A DNA stretch of 64,000 nt from positions 140,500 to 204,499 of the forward strand of contig NZ_CANMUW010000008.1 in NCBI RefSeq assembly GCF_947501225.1, in the 5' to 3' direction. Position numbers and translations under genes: made by a program. A model generated the notes under the pieces. That model was not told where the DNA came from. It did not search any database and worked only from the letters and a program-made list of their open reading frames with translations. The stretch is from an uncultured Shewanella sp. GTDB taxonomy: Bacteria > Pseudomonadota > Gammaproteobacteria > Enterobacterales > Shewanellaceae. This document shows, one piece after another, positions 45,945-56,510 of the stretch (the stretch's first letter is position 1; the number at the start of each line of letters is the position of its first letter).

Positions 45945-45973
45945 ACTTCGCCAACTGACGGCGAAGTTGTTTT
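45945..45973 (+). terminator. Hairpin terminator after the GGDEF-type gene
   Basis: ACTTCGCC pairs with GGCGAAGT around a seven-base loop and is followed by TGTTTT. It lies 55 bp after the stop codon and upstream of aspS. Confidence 0.75.
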
Positions 45974-46061
45974 GTAATCGGCAATATTTAACTATAATGC
46001 CGCTTTTGTCTTGTTTAAAATATTCCTCAGCCATAGGTTTGCGGATAAAGGAAAGAGTTAG

Positions 46062-47849
46062 ATGCGCAGTCAATATTGTGGAGACGTCAATAAGTCTCAC
46101 GTTGGACAAGAAGTGACCCTGGTGGGTTGGGTAAATCGTAGTCGTGACTTAGGCGGCGTAGTCTTTCTCGATCTCCGTGATAGAGAAGGGATTGTTCAGG
46201 TTGTTTATGATCCCGATTTACCTGAAGTGTTTGACGTTGCGAGCACCCTGCGCAGTGAGTTTTGTGTCCAGGTTAAAGGTCTGGTTCGTGCCCGTCCCGA
46301 CAGCCAAATTAACACCGATATGCGTACCGGTGAGATTGAAGTTTTGGGTCAAGAGCTGACGATTTTAAATAGTGCGGCGCCGCTGCCTATCAACATGGAT
46401 AAGAACCAGCACAATACCGAAGAGCAGCGCTTAAAGTATCGCTACTTGGATCTACGCCGTCCGGAAATGGCAGATCGAATCGTATTTCGTTCAAAAGTAA
46501 CCAGTGCAGTACGCCGTTTCCTCGATGATAACGGATTCCTGGATATTGAAACGCCTATCTTGACTAAGGCTACCCCGGAAGGCGCCCGTGACTATCTGGT
46601 TCCAAGCCGTACCTATAAAGGCCAGTTTTTTGCGCTTCCTCAGTCGCCACAGCTGTTCAAACAACTCTTGATGATGTCTGGCTTCGATCGCTACTACCAG
46701 ATCGTAAAATGTTTCCGTGATGAAGATTTGCGTGCGGACCGTCAGCCTGAGTTTACTCAGATCGATATTGAAACCTCTTTCATGAGTTCTGCCGAGGTGA
46801 TGGCCAAGACTGAAGAGATGACACGTGGTCTTTTCAAAGATCTGCTTAATGTTGATTTAGGCGAATTTCCGAAGATGACGTTTGCCGAGGCTATGCGCCG
46901 TTTTGGTTCAGATAAACCTGATCTGCGAAACCCTCTTGAGCTGATCGATGTTGCCGATATTGTTAAAAATGTCGACTTTAAGGTCTTCCAGGGACCGGCT
47001 ACCGACCCACAGGGCCGTGTTGCTGTTCTTTGTATCCCGGGTGGTGCCAAGCTGTCACGTAAACAACTGGATGAATATGCTAAATATGCCACCATCTATG
47101 GTGCGAAAGGTCTAGCATGGATGAAGGTGAACGATCTTGATGCGGGGCTTGAAGGCATTCAGTCTCCTGTACTTAAATTCCTTAACGAAGAGGTTGTCGC
47201 AAGCCTGCTTGAGCGCACTAACGCCAAGACGGGAGACCTGATCCTCTTTGGTGCGGATAAAGCTAACATCGTCGCGGAAGCTATGGGCGCCTTGCGTCTT
47301 AAAGCCGGTGAGGATTTCGACCTGTTAGAGGGCGAGTGGAAGCCTTTATGGGTTGTCGATTTCCCTATGTTTGAGCCTACATCTGATGGTGGTCTGCACG
47401 CGATGCATCATCCTTTCACGGCGCCTACCGGCATCACACCAGAGCAGCTTGAAGCGGATCCTACTGCCGCTATCTCCGATGCTTACGATATGGTGCTTAA
47501 TGGTTGTGAATTGGGTGGTGGTTCCGTACGTATTCACAACAGTGAGATGCAATCGGCCGTATTCCGTGTGTTAGGCATCGAGGAGGAGGAAGCGAATGAG
47601 AAATTTGGCTTCCTGCTAGAGGCGCTTCGCTATGGTACGCCGCCACATGCAGGTCTCGCATTCGGATTAGACAGAATTGTAATGTTGATGACAGGTGCGA
47701 CTTCGATTCGTGATGTTATGGCGTTCCCTAAGACAACGACCGCCGCTTGTCCGCTGACTAATGCCCCCGGTTTTGCTAACCCCGCTCAACTCGTAGAGTT
47801 AGGGGTGAGTATCATCGAGAGTGAAGTCAACAAAGAAGATCAAGAGTAA
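46062..47849 (+). CDS. aspS: Aspartyl-tRNA synthetase
   Basis: A 595-residue class II synthetase of the bacterial type. An N-terminal OB-fold anticodon-binding domain is recognisable ([20 protein letters not shown]), followed by class II motif 2 ([18 protein letters not shown], in which Arg contacts ATP) and motif 3 ([15 protein letters not shown] near the C-terminus). The GAD insertion lies around residues 290-420. GAAAGAG precedes the ATG. A strong terminator follows. In this window it lies on the same chromosome region as two intact tRNA-Asp genes, about 43 kb away. Confidence 0.97.
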   Translation: MRSQYCGDVNKSHVGQEVTLVGWVNRSRDLGGVVFLDLRDREGIVQVVYDPDLPEVFDVASTLRSEFCVQVKGLVRARPDSQINTDMRTGEIEVLGQELTILNSAAPLPINMDKNQHNTEEQRLKYRYLDLRRPEMADRIVFRSKVTSAVRRFLDDNGFLDIETPILTKATPEGARDYLVPSRTYKGQFFALPQSPQLFKQLLMMSGFDRYYQIVKCFRDEDLRADRQPEFTQIDIETSFMSSAEVMAKTEEMTRGLFKDLLNVDLGEFPKMTFAEAMRRFGSDKPDLRNPLELIDVADIVKNVDFKVFQGPATDPQGRVAVLCIPGGAKLSRKQLDEYAKYATIYGAKGLAWMKVNDLDAGLEGIQSPVLKFLNEEVVASLLERTNAKTGDLILFGADKANIVAEAMGALRLKAGEDFDLLEGEWKPLWVVDFPMFEPTSDGGLHAMHHPFTAPTGITPEQLEADPTAAISDAYDMVLNGCELGGGSVRIHNSEMQSAVFRVLGIEEEEANEKFGFLLEALRYGTPPHAGLAFGLDRIVMLMTGATSIRDVMAFPKTTTAACPLTNAPGFANPAQLVELGVSIIESEVNKEDQE

Positions 47850-47856
47850 GCATAAC

Positions 47857-47884
47857 AACAGCCGGGAACATTCCCGGCTGTTTT
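47857..47884 (+). terminator. Intrinsic terminator of aspS
   Basis: A perfect 12-bp stem (AACAGCCGGGAA / TTCCCGGCTGTT) with a two-base CA loop merges into a TTTT run. It lies eight bases after the aspS stop codon. Confidence 0.92.
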
Positions 47885-47936
47885 CGAGTGCCTTGTATAA
47901 AGATTGAAACAGGACTCGAATTAAGGAGATTGAGAT

Positions 47937-48683
47937 ATGGCAGGTCATAGTAAATGGGCCAACATCAAGCATCGTAAGGCTGCGCAGGATGCTAAGCGTG
48001 GCAAGCTTTTTACCAAGTTTATCCGTGAGCTTACCGTCGCGGCTCGAGAGGGCGGCTCTGATGCCGACTCCAATCCTCGTCTGCGTGCCGCAATCGATAA
48101 GGCGTTATCGAACAATATGACCCGAGATACGGTCGAGCGTGCAATCAAGCGAGGGGCTGGTGAGCTGGATGGACAGGTGCTTGAAACCATCATGTATGAG
48201 GGTTATGGTCCAGGTGGAACAGCGGTTATGGTAGAAACCATGACAGACAACAAGAACCGTACTGTTTCAGGTGTTCGTAATGCTTTCAGTAAATCGGGTG
48301 GCAATCTGGGAACCGATGGTTCAGTTTCATATCTTTTTGAAAAACGGGGTGTTATCTCTTACGCTGAGGGAGTCGACGAAGACCTGATCATGGATGCGGC
48401 TCTCGATGCCGGAGCCGAAGACGTCATCACCAATGAAGATACCTCTGTGGACGTGTATACCACGCCGGAAGATTTCGGTACGGTAAAAGATGCACTCGAT
48501 GCGGCGGGTCTTGAATCGGTCAATGCCGAGGTTACGATGATCCCATCGACTAAAGCGGAACTCGATGCCAGTACTGCAGCAAAATTTATCCGTTTAATTG
48601 ATAACTTAGAAGATCATGATGATGTTCAAGAGGTGTATCATAACGCGGAGATCTCAGATGAGATCATGGAATCTTTAGACTAG
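47937..48683 (+). CDS. yebC: YebC/PmpR-family DNA- or ribosome-associated regulator
   Basis: The 248-residue product begins [22 protein letters not shown]..., the universal YebC/TACO1 opening, with the later [20 protein letters not shown] and [12 protein letters not shown] blocks. Family members act as transcription factors or as translation factors that relieve ribosome stalling at poly-proline stretches; which is true here is open. AAGGAG precedes the ATG. The ruvC start follows after three bases, so this is the first gene of a yebC-ruvC-ruvA-ruvB operon, the standard layout. Confidence 0.95.
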   Translation: MAGHSKWANIKHRKAAQDAKRGKLFTKFIRELTVAAREGGSDADSNPRLRAAIDKALSNNMTRDTVERAIKRGAGELDGQVLETIMYEGYGPGGTAVMVETMTDNKNRTVSGVRNAFSKSGGNLGTDGSVSYLFEKRGVISYAEGVDEDLIMDAALDAGAEDVITNEDTSVDVYTTPEDFGTVKDALDAAGLESVNAEVTMIPSTKAELDASTAAKFIRLIDNLEDHDDVQEVYHNAEISDEIMESLD

Positions 48684-48686
48684 AAT

Positions 48687-49208
48687 ATGTCAATTATTCT
48701 TGGTGTAGATCCAGGTTCCAGGATAACCGGCTATGGCGTTATCCAGTGTAATGGCAGGCACCAGACCTATTTAGGAAGCGGTTGCATTCGAACCGCTTCA
48801 GATGACCTGCCTTATCGACTCAAACAGATTTTTGATGGTATATCAGAGATTATTCGTCAGTATCAGCCCGATGAATTTGCCATTGAACGGGTTTTCATGG
48901 CAAAAAATGCTGATTCGGCACTCAAGCTTGGTCAGGCACGTGGTGCCGCGATCGTAGCGGCTACAAATGGCGAACTGCCTGTCGCAGAATATTCGGCGAC
49001 TCAGATAAAAAGTGCCGTTGTTGGAACGGGTAAAGCACAGAAGACCCAGGTTCAGCATATGGTTCAACAGATCCTAAAATTACCCGCAGCTCCCCAGGCC
49101 GATGCTGCCGATGCTCTTGGCGTCGCTATCTGCCACTTTCATACCATGCAAAGCCTGATCGCCATGGGCGGGAGAGCCAACGCAAGAACCTACGGACGTT
49201 ACAGATGA
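48687..49208 (+). CDS. ruvC: Holliday junction resolvase RuvC
   Basis: RuvC cuts Holliday junctions made by RuvAB. The 173-residue protein shows the acidic catalytic residues in [12 protein letters not shown] (Asp), [19 protein letters not shown] (Glu) and [12 protein letters not shown] (two Asp). It starts three bases after yebC, and its last bases overlap the start of ruvA by four. Confidence 0.96.
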   Translation: MSIILGVDPGSRITGYGVIQCNGRHQTYLGSGCIRTASDDLPYRLKQIFDGISEIIRQYQPDEFAIERVFMAKNADSALKLGQARGAAIVAATNGELPVAEYSATQIKSAVVGTGKAQKTQVQHMVQQILKLPAAPQADAADALGVAICHFHTMQSLIAMGGRANARTYGRYR

Positions 49209-49822
49209 TTGGACGATTAAGAGGCTTACTTATCGAGAAGCAAGCCCCCGAGATTTTACTCGAAGTGCAGGGCTTAGGATATGAAGTTCAGATGCCCCTG
49301 ACCAGTTTTTACGAGCTTCCAGAGCTTAATCAGGAAGCCATCGTATATACCCACTTTGTGGTGCGGGAAGATGCTCAATTACTGTATGGCTTTATTACTA
49401 AGCAGGAGCGCTCTCTGTTTCGTTTATTGATAAAGACCAATGGTGTAGGACCCAAACTTGCGCTGACTATACTCTCCGGAATGACAGCCGCTGAGTTCGT
49501 GGCTTGTGTCGAGCGTGATGATGTTGCTACGCTGGTAAAGTTACCCGGTGTCGGTAAAAAAACAGCTGAAAGACTGCTTGTTGAGATGCGTGATAAGTTA
49601 AAGAGCCTGATGGAGGCATCAGCCGGTTCAGAACGTGAGTTCATGCTTAAAAGTAATTACACGCCTGCACCTGTTGTTAATTCGGCCGAAGAGGATGCCG
49701 TGGCAGCCTTATTGTCACTGGGTTATAAGCCGGCTCAGGCGAGTAAAGCTATCTCGGCGGTATATCAAGAGGGCATGGATTCAGAGACCTTGATTAAACT
49801 GTCACTGAAGTCGATGTTATAA
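49205..49822 (+). CDS. ruvA: Holliday junction DNA helicase subunit RuvA
   Basis: RuvA binds the junction and loads RuvB. The 205-residue protein has an N-terminal OB-fold ([20 protein letters not shown]), two helix-hairpin-helix motifs ([15 protein letters not shown] and [16 protein letters not shown]) and the C-terminal three-helix domain III ([19 protein letters not shown]) that touches RuvB. It overlaps ruvC by four bases and lies 23 bp before ruvB. Confidence 0.96.
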   Translation: MIGRLRGLLIEKQAPEILLEVQGLGYEVQMPLTSFYELPELNQEAIVYTHFVVREDAQLLYGFITKQERSLFRLLIKTNGVGPKLALTILSGMTAAEFVACVERDDVATLVKLPGVGKKTAERLLVEMRDKLKSLMEASAGSEREFMLKSNYTPAPVVNSAEEDAVAALLSLGYKPAQASKAISAVYQEGMDSETLIKLSLKSML

Positions 49823-49845
49823 ATTGAGTTAATGAAGAGAAACTG

Positions 49846-50862
49846 ATGATAGAAGCCGATCGTTTAATCCACGCAGAGCCTCAGGGGCCAGAAGAGCGAG
49901 ATGAACAGATTGATAGGGCGATGCGCCCTAAGTTACTCGATGAGTATACGGGTCAGGACGATACTCGCGCTCAGTTAAAGATATTTATCGAAGCCGCACA
50001 AAATCGTGGCGAAGCGCTCGACCATATGTTGATCTATGGTCCTCCGGGTCTTGGTAAAACAACCTTGGCCATGATCGTCGCTAACGAGATGGGGGTTAAT
50101 ATTAAATCTACCTCTGGTCCCGTATTGGAAAAAGCAGGTGATCTGGCCGCGCTTTTGACTAACCTTGAGCCTGGTGATGTTCTGTTTATCGATGAGATCC
50201 ACCGCCTTAGTTCCGTAGTCGAGGAGATACTCTACCCGGCAATGGAAGACTATCAGTTAGATATCATGATTGGCGAGGGGCCTGCTGCACGATCCATCAA
50301 GTTGGATCTGCCGCCCTTTACCCTGATTGGTGCGACGACCAGGGCCGGTGCCTTGACTTCACCTTTACGCGCAAGATTTGGTATTCCTCTGAGGTTAGAG
50401 TTCTATAATACCAGGGACCTCAGTTCAATTGTGACCCGTTCGGCCAATGTGCTGGAACTCCCGATCGATAACGAAGGTGCAATAGAGCTGGCAAGGCGAT
50501 CTCGAGGGACGCCCCGAATCGCTAATCGTTTACTGAGAAGGGTGAGAGATTTCGCACAAGTAAAACACGATGGTGAAATCAATGAGTCGGTGGCAACCCA
50601 GGCGTTAGATATGCTGGATATTGACTCAGAAGGCTTCGACTATATGGACAGGAAGTTGCTTCTCGCAATCATAGATAAGTTTATGGGGGGGCCTGTTGGA
50701 CTGGATAACCTGGCTGCCGCGATAGGCGAGGAGAGAGAGACCATCGAAGATGTACTGGAGCCGTTTTTGATCCAACAGGGCTTTATCCAGCGCACTCCAA
50801 GAGGTCGTATCGCCACCGACCGAGCTTATCGTCACTTTGATATTATTCAACCTGAAAAGTAA
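49846..50862 (+). CDS. ruvB: Holliday junction branch-migration ATPase RuvB
   Basis: This AAA+ motor drives branch migration. The 338-residue protein has Walker [12 protein letters not shown] near 62, Walker [10 protein letters not shown] near 115, sensor [11 protein letters not shown] and sensor [18 protein letters not shown], plus a winged-helix C-terminus. It completes the yebC-ruvC-ruvA-ruvB operon. A weak 9-bp inverted repeat (CAGCGGCCT ... AGGCCGCTG) follows at 50872-50904 without a clear T tract. Confidence 0.97.
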   Translation: MIEADRLIHAEPQGPEERDEQIDRAMRPKLLDEYTGQDDTRAQLKIFIEAAQNRGEALDHMLIYGPPGLGKTTLAMIVANEMGVNIKSTSGPVLEKAGDLAALLTNLEPGDVLFIDEIHRLSSVVEEILYPAMEDYQLDIMIGEGPAARSIKLDLPPFTLIGATTRAGALTSPLRARFGIPLRLEFYNTRDLSSIVTRSANVLELPIDNEGAIELARRSRGTPRIANRLLRRVRDFAQVKHDGEINESVATQALDMLDIDSEGFDYMDRKLLLAIIDKFMGGPVGLDNLAAAIGEERETIEDVLEPFLIQQGFIQRTPRGRIATDRAYRHFDIIQPEK

Positions 50863-51787
50863 GAACATAACCAGCGGCCTGCTATTCATGCCTCAAGGCC
50901 GCTGCCAGCAAGCCTGCCTGTCTCAACTTGTCTGTTTCTGAGTCTCAGCGATACAGCACTAAGCTATTCTGCGTTGTTTTTGAATTGTGCTGTAAATCAG
51001 CGCCATCTGATACCGATTAACGCATAGGTGGTTAAACAAACTCATTAATAGGTACGAGCAATATGAGCTACTTAATACCTGTTATCACAAGTTTAACTTT
51101 AACCTTATTCTGTCTTTATCTACAAAGCTATATCTAAATTAAACCTGCATATATTCTAGCATGATCTTTTTAAAGATTGCATAGTTTAAATAGGTACGTA
51201 TATTAATAATTGGTAAGTATTATCCTGTTATTTTAAATTATTCTGATAACCCTTAACCTTTAGGTGGGCGCGATATAACCGCCTCGTTATTAATATAACT
51301 TTCTCGTGATTGAGGTATCAATCTGTATCGGCATCGTTTTGTTACAAATGCGCTATATTTTGCCAATTTAAAGCGTTTCAAGCTGAATGATGGCTTAAAA
51401 ATTTGCGATTCATCGAAATAACCTCTCAAAATAGAAGATTGTTCTGCTCTCCTGCTTGCAAATATCTCGATTTAATGTGATCGTGATCACACTTCTGGTT
51501 TTTGGTCTGGTTAATAAAAGGTTGCTGAGAGCATAGTGATTAAAACTGAAATGTTTAACTTCTTTTGGTTTAATTAACTAAAAACCTAATTGAGCTTGAA
51601 CTTGCGATAGTTGATTTAAAGTTTTATTTACATCCTGCCGTGTTTTTTTTAACGCTTATTGAGATAAAGTTGCTGAAATAGGTGATTGACTGTGTTCTGG
51701 TGAAACTACAGTATCAATTTCAACGCCAAGAAATATATTAATAGGCGTAATAAAAATAAATAAGTATAAGCTAGGGAGTAAATCTAA
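50863..51787. other. Intergenic region upstream of the TonB-dependent receptor
   Basis: About 925 bp without a credible coding frame. It is AT-rich and holds a perfect CRP palindrome near 51480 (listed separately), then a long AT-rich leader of nearly 300 bp to the receptor start, where AGGGAG provides the ribosome-binding site. I see no tRNA or mobile-element ends in it. Confidence 0.6.
51476..51491. promoter_or_regulatory. CRP (cAMP receptor protein) site upstream of the TonB-dependent receptor
   Basis: TGTGA - TCGTGA - TCACA (51476-51491), with flanking AA and CTT, is a perfect 16-bp palindrome of the CRP consensus. It lies about 300 bp upstream of the receptor start. Activation by cAMP-CRP in carbon limitation is the simplest reading. 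Confidence 0.85.
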
Positions 51788-54310
51788 ATGATAAGAACAT
51801 CATTGCAATCGCGTAGTAAGTTAGCTTCAGCGATAAAGTTTGGATTAATCGCGTCAGTATCAACAACCGCTTTCACTGTATCTAATTCGGCTAGCGCTCA
51901 GGATGAATCTGCAGATGTAGAACGCATTTCGGTTACCGGCTCCCGTATTCAACGTCAAGATATGGAAACAGCATCACCGGTTACCGTCATCGATGCCGGA
52001 GCTATTCGCGCCGAAGGCTACACTTCTGTCGATGAGATCCTGCAGGCACAACCTGCGATGGCGGGCATGGCTGCTGGGTCTACGACAAACAATGGCTCAG
52101 ATGGCGTTGCTCAGGTTGACCTGCGTGGCATGGGAGCAAGCAGAACCTTGGTACTGCTAAACGGGCGTCGTATGGTCAACTCAGGTTCTGGTGCTGACAG
52201 TGCCGTGGACTTAAATACCATACCGGTCGCTATGATCGCACGTGTAGAGATCTTAAAAGATGGTGCCTCGGCAGTATATGGATCCGATGCCATCGCAGGT
52301 GTTGTTAATATCATCACTAAGAAGGACTTTGAGGGCTTCCAGCTTGATGTCAATGGTGGCGCGACAGACAAGAGTGACGGTGAAAATGTAGAGATAAGTG
52401 CACTGTATGGCTTCAATACCGATACAGGTAACTATACTTTTGGCGCCGCTTACTCAGATAGAGGTGGTGTGATGCAGGGGGATCGTGATTGGGTCGAACC
52501 TGGTGCCAGCTCTTTCGTTCCCGGTGGTTCTCTTGGTGGTAAAGTGAAAGAGGGAGATGAGTGGGTAGACAGAACCGAAGGGTATGATTATACCAAGGAT
52601 AGCTGGCTACAGACGCCTAACACACGCTATAGCCTGTTCGCCAACGCGACCCAGGAGTTGAGTGACGACATAGTCTTTACCGGCGATCTACTTTATACCA
52701 AGCGTAAATCAAAGCAGATGATGGCTCCACAGCCTGCTTCGGTTATGCTTGATGTATGTGAAACCGGTCAAACCGGTAACTGTATCGAATATACCCAGGC
52801 GATGAAAGATGGCGGGATCACTCCTGATGATAACGGTCAGCTAGAATATCGTCGCCGTATGACAGATGCAGGCAACCGTATATATGAGCAAGACACTGAT
52901 ACATTAAGGGTATCGGGTGGCCTGGCGGGTACGCTCGACGTCCATACCGGGATAGATTGGGATGTTGCCTATACCTACGGAAGTAACAAGGCGACGACTT
53001 GGGTACATAACTCCATCAATGCTACTAAGATGGAGCAATCTATGTATGACAATACCGAAGAGTGGTTCAGCGGCGATCCGTTGAGCGACGCTATCATCAA
53101 CGATGTGAGCTACCTTGAGACGACAGATGGCGGTAACGATCAGCATATTCTTTCTGGTGTGATCAGTGGTGAGGCGTTTGATTTAGATGCAGGAGCCGTG
53201 GCCTATGCTATCGGGGCTGAATATCGTCATGAAAGTGGTTTCTATACACCTGATGAAGTTATTCAAAACGGTGATGGTACGGCGGCACAACAAGATCCTA
53301 CCGATGGCAGTTATAGCGTATTCTCAGTCTATCAGGAGGTGAGTGTACCTTTTACCGAGAAACTGACCGGTGAATTTGCATTGCGTTTCGATGATTACTC
53401 TACATTTGGTAACGCATCGACATGGAAAGTCGGTCTGACTTATGTCGCTACCGATGATTTGATGCTACGTACTGTTGCGGCCACCGGATTTAGGGCGCCG
53501 AACGTGAGTGAGCTGTATGGCGGTAACGTTGGTTCGTATGACTACCTCAATGATCCCTGGGGGAATGAACAGGATCCGCAAATTCTGGTTAACTATACCT
53601 CAGATGAGAACTTGAAGGCTGAAACATCTGAGTCTTACACCGCGGGTCTGGTTTATTCACCCAGCTATGTAGACGGAATGTCTGTGACACTGGATTACTG
53701 GCGTTTTAAGATCAAAGATGCCATTTCGCGTCTTGATGTGCAGGCTGGTCTGGACTCATGTTATGCCGGTGATACAACTGCGTGTGAAACCTTTGGTATC
53801 ACACCCGATGGTGACTTAACTAATTTGACTAACCCGCTAACTAACGTGGGTTATCAAGATACCAGCGGTATCGATTTTAATCTGGCCTATAACTTCGAGG
53901 GGCTGGGGCTGGACTGGAAGATCAACAATGATTTGACTTACCTGCTTGAGTTTGAACAAGACGGAGTAGATTACACCGGGACTATCGGTGGTATGTTTGG
54001 CGGATATGCAGAAGTAAAGAACAACTTTAGCATTCAGGCCGGGCAGGGCGACTGGAGCGTAATGTATTCGAACCGTTATATCGGTGAAATGACAGATATC
54101 AACTACGGCGATAAGGTTGAGTCGGTGCTATACCACAACATCTCGGGTATGTATCATTTCAGTGACTCTATCAGCGCCACATTGGGCATTAAAAACCTAA
54201 CCGATGAAGAGCCTGTCATGGTAGCAAGCGGTAATACTGCGGGTACTGTACCTGAAGTATATGACACTATCGGACGTCAGATATACGGTGGAGTATCATT
54301 TAAGTTCTAA
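51788..54310 (+). CDS. TonB-dependent outer-membrane receptor
   Basis: An 840-residue receptor with a signal peptide (about 35 residues, ending SNSASAQD), an N-terminal plug (ERISVTGSRIQRQDMETASPV and VDLRGMGASRTLVLLNGRRM, then RVEILKDGASAVYGSDAIAGVVNIIT) and a 22-strand barrel ending in aromatic Phe (VSFKF). The ATG at 51788 follows AGGGAG. The substrate is not readable; many such receptors take up siderophores, oligosaccharides or peptides. A CRP site and a 925-bp upstream region suggest carbon-regulated expression. A strong terminator follows. Confidence 0.93.
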   Translation: MIRTSLQSRSKLASAIKFGLIASVSTTAFTVSNSASAQDESADVERISVTGSRIQRQDMETASPVTVIDAGAIRAEGYTSVDEILQAQPAMAGMAAGSTTNNGSDGVAQVDLRGMGASRTLVLLNGRRMVNSGSGADSAVDLNTIPVAMIARVEILKDGASAVYGSDAIAGVVNIITKKDFEGFQLDVNGGATDKSDGENVEISALYGFNTDTGNYTFGAAYSDRGGVMQGDRDWVEPGASSFVPGGSLGGKVKEGDEWVDRTEGYDYTKDSWLQTPNTRYSLFANATQELSDDIVFTGDLLYTKRKSKQMMAPQPASVMLDVCETGQTGNCIEYTQAMKDGGITPDDNGQLEYRRRMTDAGNRIYEQDTDTLRVSGGLAGTLDVHTGIDWDVAYTYGSNKATTWVHNSINATKMEQSMYDNTEEWFSGDPLSDAIINDVSYLETTDGGNDQHILSGVISGEAFDLDAGAVAYAIGAEYRHESGFYTPDEVIQNGDGTAAQQDPTDGSYSVFSVYQEVSVPFTEKLTGEFALRFDDYSTFGNASTWKVGLTYVATDDLMLRTVAATGFRAPNVSELYGGNVGSYDYLNDPWGNEQDPQILVNYTSDENLKAETSESYTAGLVYSPSYVDGMSVTLDYWRFKIKDAISRLDVQAGLDSCYAGDTTACETFGITPDGDLTNLTNPLTNVGYQDTSGIDFNLAYNFEGLGLDWKINNDLTYLLEFEQDGVDYTGTIGGMFGGYAEVKNNFSIQAGQGDWSVMYSNRYIGEMTDINYGDKVESVLYHNISGMYHFSDSISATLGIKNLTDEEPVMVASGNTAGTVPEVYDTIGRQIYGGVSFKF

Positions 54311-54334
54311 CGAGACCCATACCTTAGAGTGATA

Positions 54335-54361
54335 GAAAAAAGCGCCTTTCGGCGCTTTTTT
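54335..54361. terminator. Bidirectional terminator between the TonB receptor and gloA
   Basis: AAAAAAGCGCC / GGCGCTTTTTT with a TTTC loop: an 11-bp stem with an A run on the left and a T run on the right, so it can stop both convergent transcripts. Confidence 0.9.
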
Positions 54362-54370
54362 GTTGAACTT

Positions 54371-54781
54371 CTATCCGAGCCCTTTTTGTGCAGCGCTCAT
54401 CTGAATAAGTTCAATTTTGTAGCCGTCTGGATCTTCGACGAAGGCGATCTCAGTACTACCACCTGCTACGGGGCCCGGTGCCCTGACAATCTTACCGCCA
54501 GCTTGTTCTATCGCTTCACAACGGCTATAGATATCATCCTCACCAAAGGCTAGGTGTCCAAAGCCTGTTCCCAGGTCGTAGCCACTGGTATCCCAGTTAT
54601 AGGTCAGTTCGATCACAGCACTTCCGCTCGATTCATCGTCGAAACCGACGAAGGCTAAGGTATATCTGTATTCACTATTCTCAGACTTTCGCAGTAGTTT
54701 CATCCCCATGATTTGAGTGTAAAAATGAATGCTTTTATCTAAGTTAGCAACACGGATCATAGTGTGAAGAAGTTGAGACAT
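54371..54781 (-). CDS. gloA: Lactoylglutathione lyase (glyoxalase I)
   Basis: The enzyme turns the methylglyoxal-glutathione hemithioacetal into S-lactoylglutathione. The 136-residue protein aligns along its length with E. coli GloA. Metal ligands are His in LLHTMIRV, Glu in [10 protein letters not shown], His in GFGHLAF and Glu in [15 protein letters not shown] is the family signature. It converges on the receptor gene. Confidence 0.96.
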   Translation of the reverse strand: MSQLLHTMIRVANLDKSIHFYTQIMGMKLLRKSENSEYRYTLAFVGFDDESSGSAVIELTYNWDTSGYDLGTGFGHLAFGEDDIYSRCEAIEQAGGKIVRAPGPVAGGSTEIAFVEDPDGYKIELIQMSAAQKGLG

Positions 54782-54976
54782 TGTTACCTCGGGTTATTAT
54801 TTGAGAACGGCTGAGATTATAGCTCAATAGAGATGCTCAGGTATGTAGATTGTTGGAAAGCCTGTTTCATTAACTTCATGTTCGATCACACTTTTCATAT
54901 TTAACCATTTGACCCTATGTCTTTTTTTAAGATAATACGTTAGGAATTAACTGAAAATATATAATGAGAGTCTTAA

Positions 54977-55060
54977 ATGAACACAGAATTAAAAATGGCC
55001 ATCGGTACCACTGCAGTTATAGCCGTATTTCTATCAGCTTTCTTCGTGTGTATGTACTGA
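54977..55060 (+). CDS. YnhF-like 27-residue small membrane protein
   Basis: A very short gene, MNTELKMAIGTTAVIAVFLS then AFFVCMY, with one transmembrane helix. The start NT-E-LK and the TT pair at residues 11-12 resemble the small YnhF membrane proteins of enterobacteria (M-S-T-D-L-K ... T-T). AATGAGAG lies a few bases before the ATG, and a strong terminator follows 32 bp after the stop, making a complete mini-transcription unit. The similarity is by eye. The function of YnhF itself is unknown. Confidence 0.65.
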   Translation: MNTELKMAIGTTAVIAVFLSAFFVCMY

Positions 55061-55092
55061 AGATTGACAGTTATAACTCAATTCAGATAAAT

Positions 55093-55118
55093 AAAAAGCC
55101 GCTATTGCGGCTTTTTTT
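55093..55118. terminator. Bidirectional terminator between the small membrane protein gene and nth
   Basis: AAAAAGCCGC / GCGGCTTTTT with a TATT loop, followed by extra T on the plus strand and preceded by A on the same strand. It can serve both the small gene and the convergent nth. Confidence 0.92.
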
Positions 55119-55127
55119 ATGAGCTTA

Positions 55128-55766
55128 TCACTCCGGATAGACCTTATCTTTGAATTCGCAGAGCTCTTCAATCAGGCAGCTGCCACAGCGTGGCTTCCTC
55201 GCGATACAGGTATAACGACCGTGTAGGATGAACCAGTGGTGAACGTCTACCATAAACTCTCTCGGGACAACTTTCAGCATTTTCTCTTCGACATCGACGA
55301 CGTTTTTACCCATGGCAAATTTAGTTCTGTTTGCCACCCGGAAAATATGGGTGTCGATAGCTATGGTGGGCCAACCGAAAGCGGTATTGAGTACAACATT
55401 CGCCGTTTTGCGACCTACACCGGGGAGCGACTCCAGTGCTTCACGATTTTCCGGTACCTCCCCATCATATTTCTCAATGAGGATCTCACAGGCCTTAATC
55501 ACGTTAATAGCCTTATTATTATAGAGGCCGATAGTCTTTATATACTCCTTGAGACCATCTACACCCAGCGCGTAGATAGCCTGCGCCGTATTGGCTACCG
55601 GGAACAGCTTATCGGTTGCCTTATTGACACTGACATCGGTAGCCTGGGCCGAGAGGGTGACGGCGACGAGCAGCTCAAACGGGCTGGAAAAATTCAGTTC
55701 GGTCTCTGGATGTGGGTTATTCTCTCTGAGGATCTCCAGGATCTTAATTCGTTTGGACTTGTTCAT
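55128..55766 (-). CDS. nth: Endonuclease III
   Basis: A 212-residue base-excision-repair glycosylase/AP lyase for oxidised pyrimidines. The helix-hairpin-helix ESLPGVGRKTANVVLNTAF contains the catalytic Lys, and AIDTHIFRVANR the catalytic Asp. The iron-sulfur cluster motif is C-x6-C-x2-C-x5-C in CIARKPRCGSCLIEELC. It lies downstream of rsxE on the same strand, 33 bp away, as in E. coli. Confidence 0.96.
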   Translation of the reverse strand: MNKSKRIKILEILRENNPHPETELNFSSPFELLVAVTLSAQATDVSVNKATDKLFPVANTAQAIYALGVDGLKEYIKTIGLYNNKAINVIKACEILIEKYDGEVPENREALESLPGVGRKTANVVLNTAFGWPTIAIDTHIFRVANRTKFAMGKNVVDVEEKMLKVVPREFMVDVHHWFILHGRYTCIARKPRCGSCLIEELCEFKDKVYPE

Positions 55767-55799
55767 CGGATTATCTTTACTCTCAGTATATAAATGCAG

Positions 55800-56510
55800 C
55801 TAACTAACTTTGGTTATTCTTGCACGCGTTACGGTTTCGGTAACTTCTGGTGCAGCTGTACGATCTGCAATCTGTTTATCGACAATATTCTTAAATGCTA
55901 TCAGGAATCCCATGCCGATGAATGCCCCCGGAGGTAACATGGCCAGCAGGAAGCTGGTGTCCACCTGCCAAAGGTGAATTGTCAGGTTAGCCGCCCACTC
56001 TCCCAGTAGCAGATCGGCACCATCAAATAGTGTTCCTTGCCCCAATATCTCTCGGGAGGCACCCAGTACGGCTAAGACAAGCAGAAAACCCAGGCCCATC
56101 ATAAATCCGTCGAAGGCAGATTTTATCAGGGAGTTCCGTGATGCAAATGCCTCGGCTCTGCCGATGATCACACAGTTAGTTACGATAAGTGGCAGGAATA
56201 TACCCAGAGAGAGATATAAGCCGTAGGCGTATGCGTTGATCAGCAGCTGAACACAGGTGACCAGCGCTGCGATTATCATGACAAATACGGGGATACGGAT
56301 CTCTCTAGGGACATAAAATTTCACCAAAGAGACCAGAACATTAGAGCCAATGAGCACCGCCATTGTCGCCAACCCAAGCCCCAAGGCATTGGTCAGTGTC
56401 GCAGTGACGGCAAGTAGAGGACAAAGTCCTAAAAGTTGTACCAGACCAGGGTTATTTTTCCATAAGCCCTGCAGTGCGATTGTCTTGTATTCGTTCAGTA
56501 AACTGTTCAT
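55800..56510 (-). CDS. rsxE: Rsx/Rnf electron transport complex subunit E
   Basis: A 236-residue inner-membrane protein with about six helices ([58 protein letters not shown]). It is the mirror-image homologue of RsxA. I chose the ATG at 56510, which overlaps the rsxG stop by four bases (coupled translation) and is preceded by GAGGTG; the frame from 56528 adds six residues inside rsxG. Confidence 0.95.
   Translation of the reverse strand: MNSLLNEYKTIALQGLWKNNPGLVQLLGLCPLLAVTATLTNALGLGLATMAVLIGSNVLVSLVKFYVPREIRIPVFVMIIAALVTCVQLLINAYAYGLYLSLGIFLPLIVTNCVIIGRAEAFASRNSLIKSAFDGFMMGLGFLLVLAVLGASREILGQGTLFDGADLLLGEWAANLTIHLWQVDTSFLLAMLPPGAFIGMGFLIAFKNIVDKQIADRTAAPEVTETVTRARITKVS

Noticed and set aside
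50872-50904. Inverted repeat after ruvB as a terminator
   Set aside because: The arms are perfect over nine bases, but the loop is 15 bases long and there is no T tract, so I did not list it as a terminator.
55236-55793. Plus-strand frame of 185 codons across nth
   Set aside because: It is antisense to the intact nth motifs, and codon choices do not look coding.
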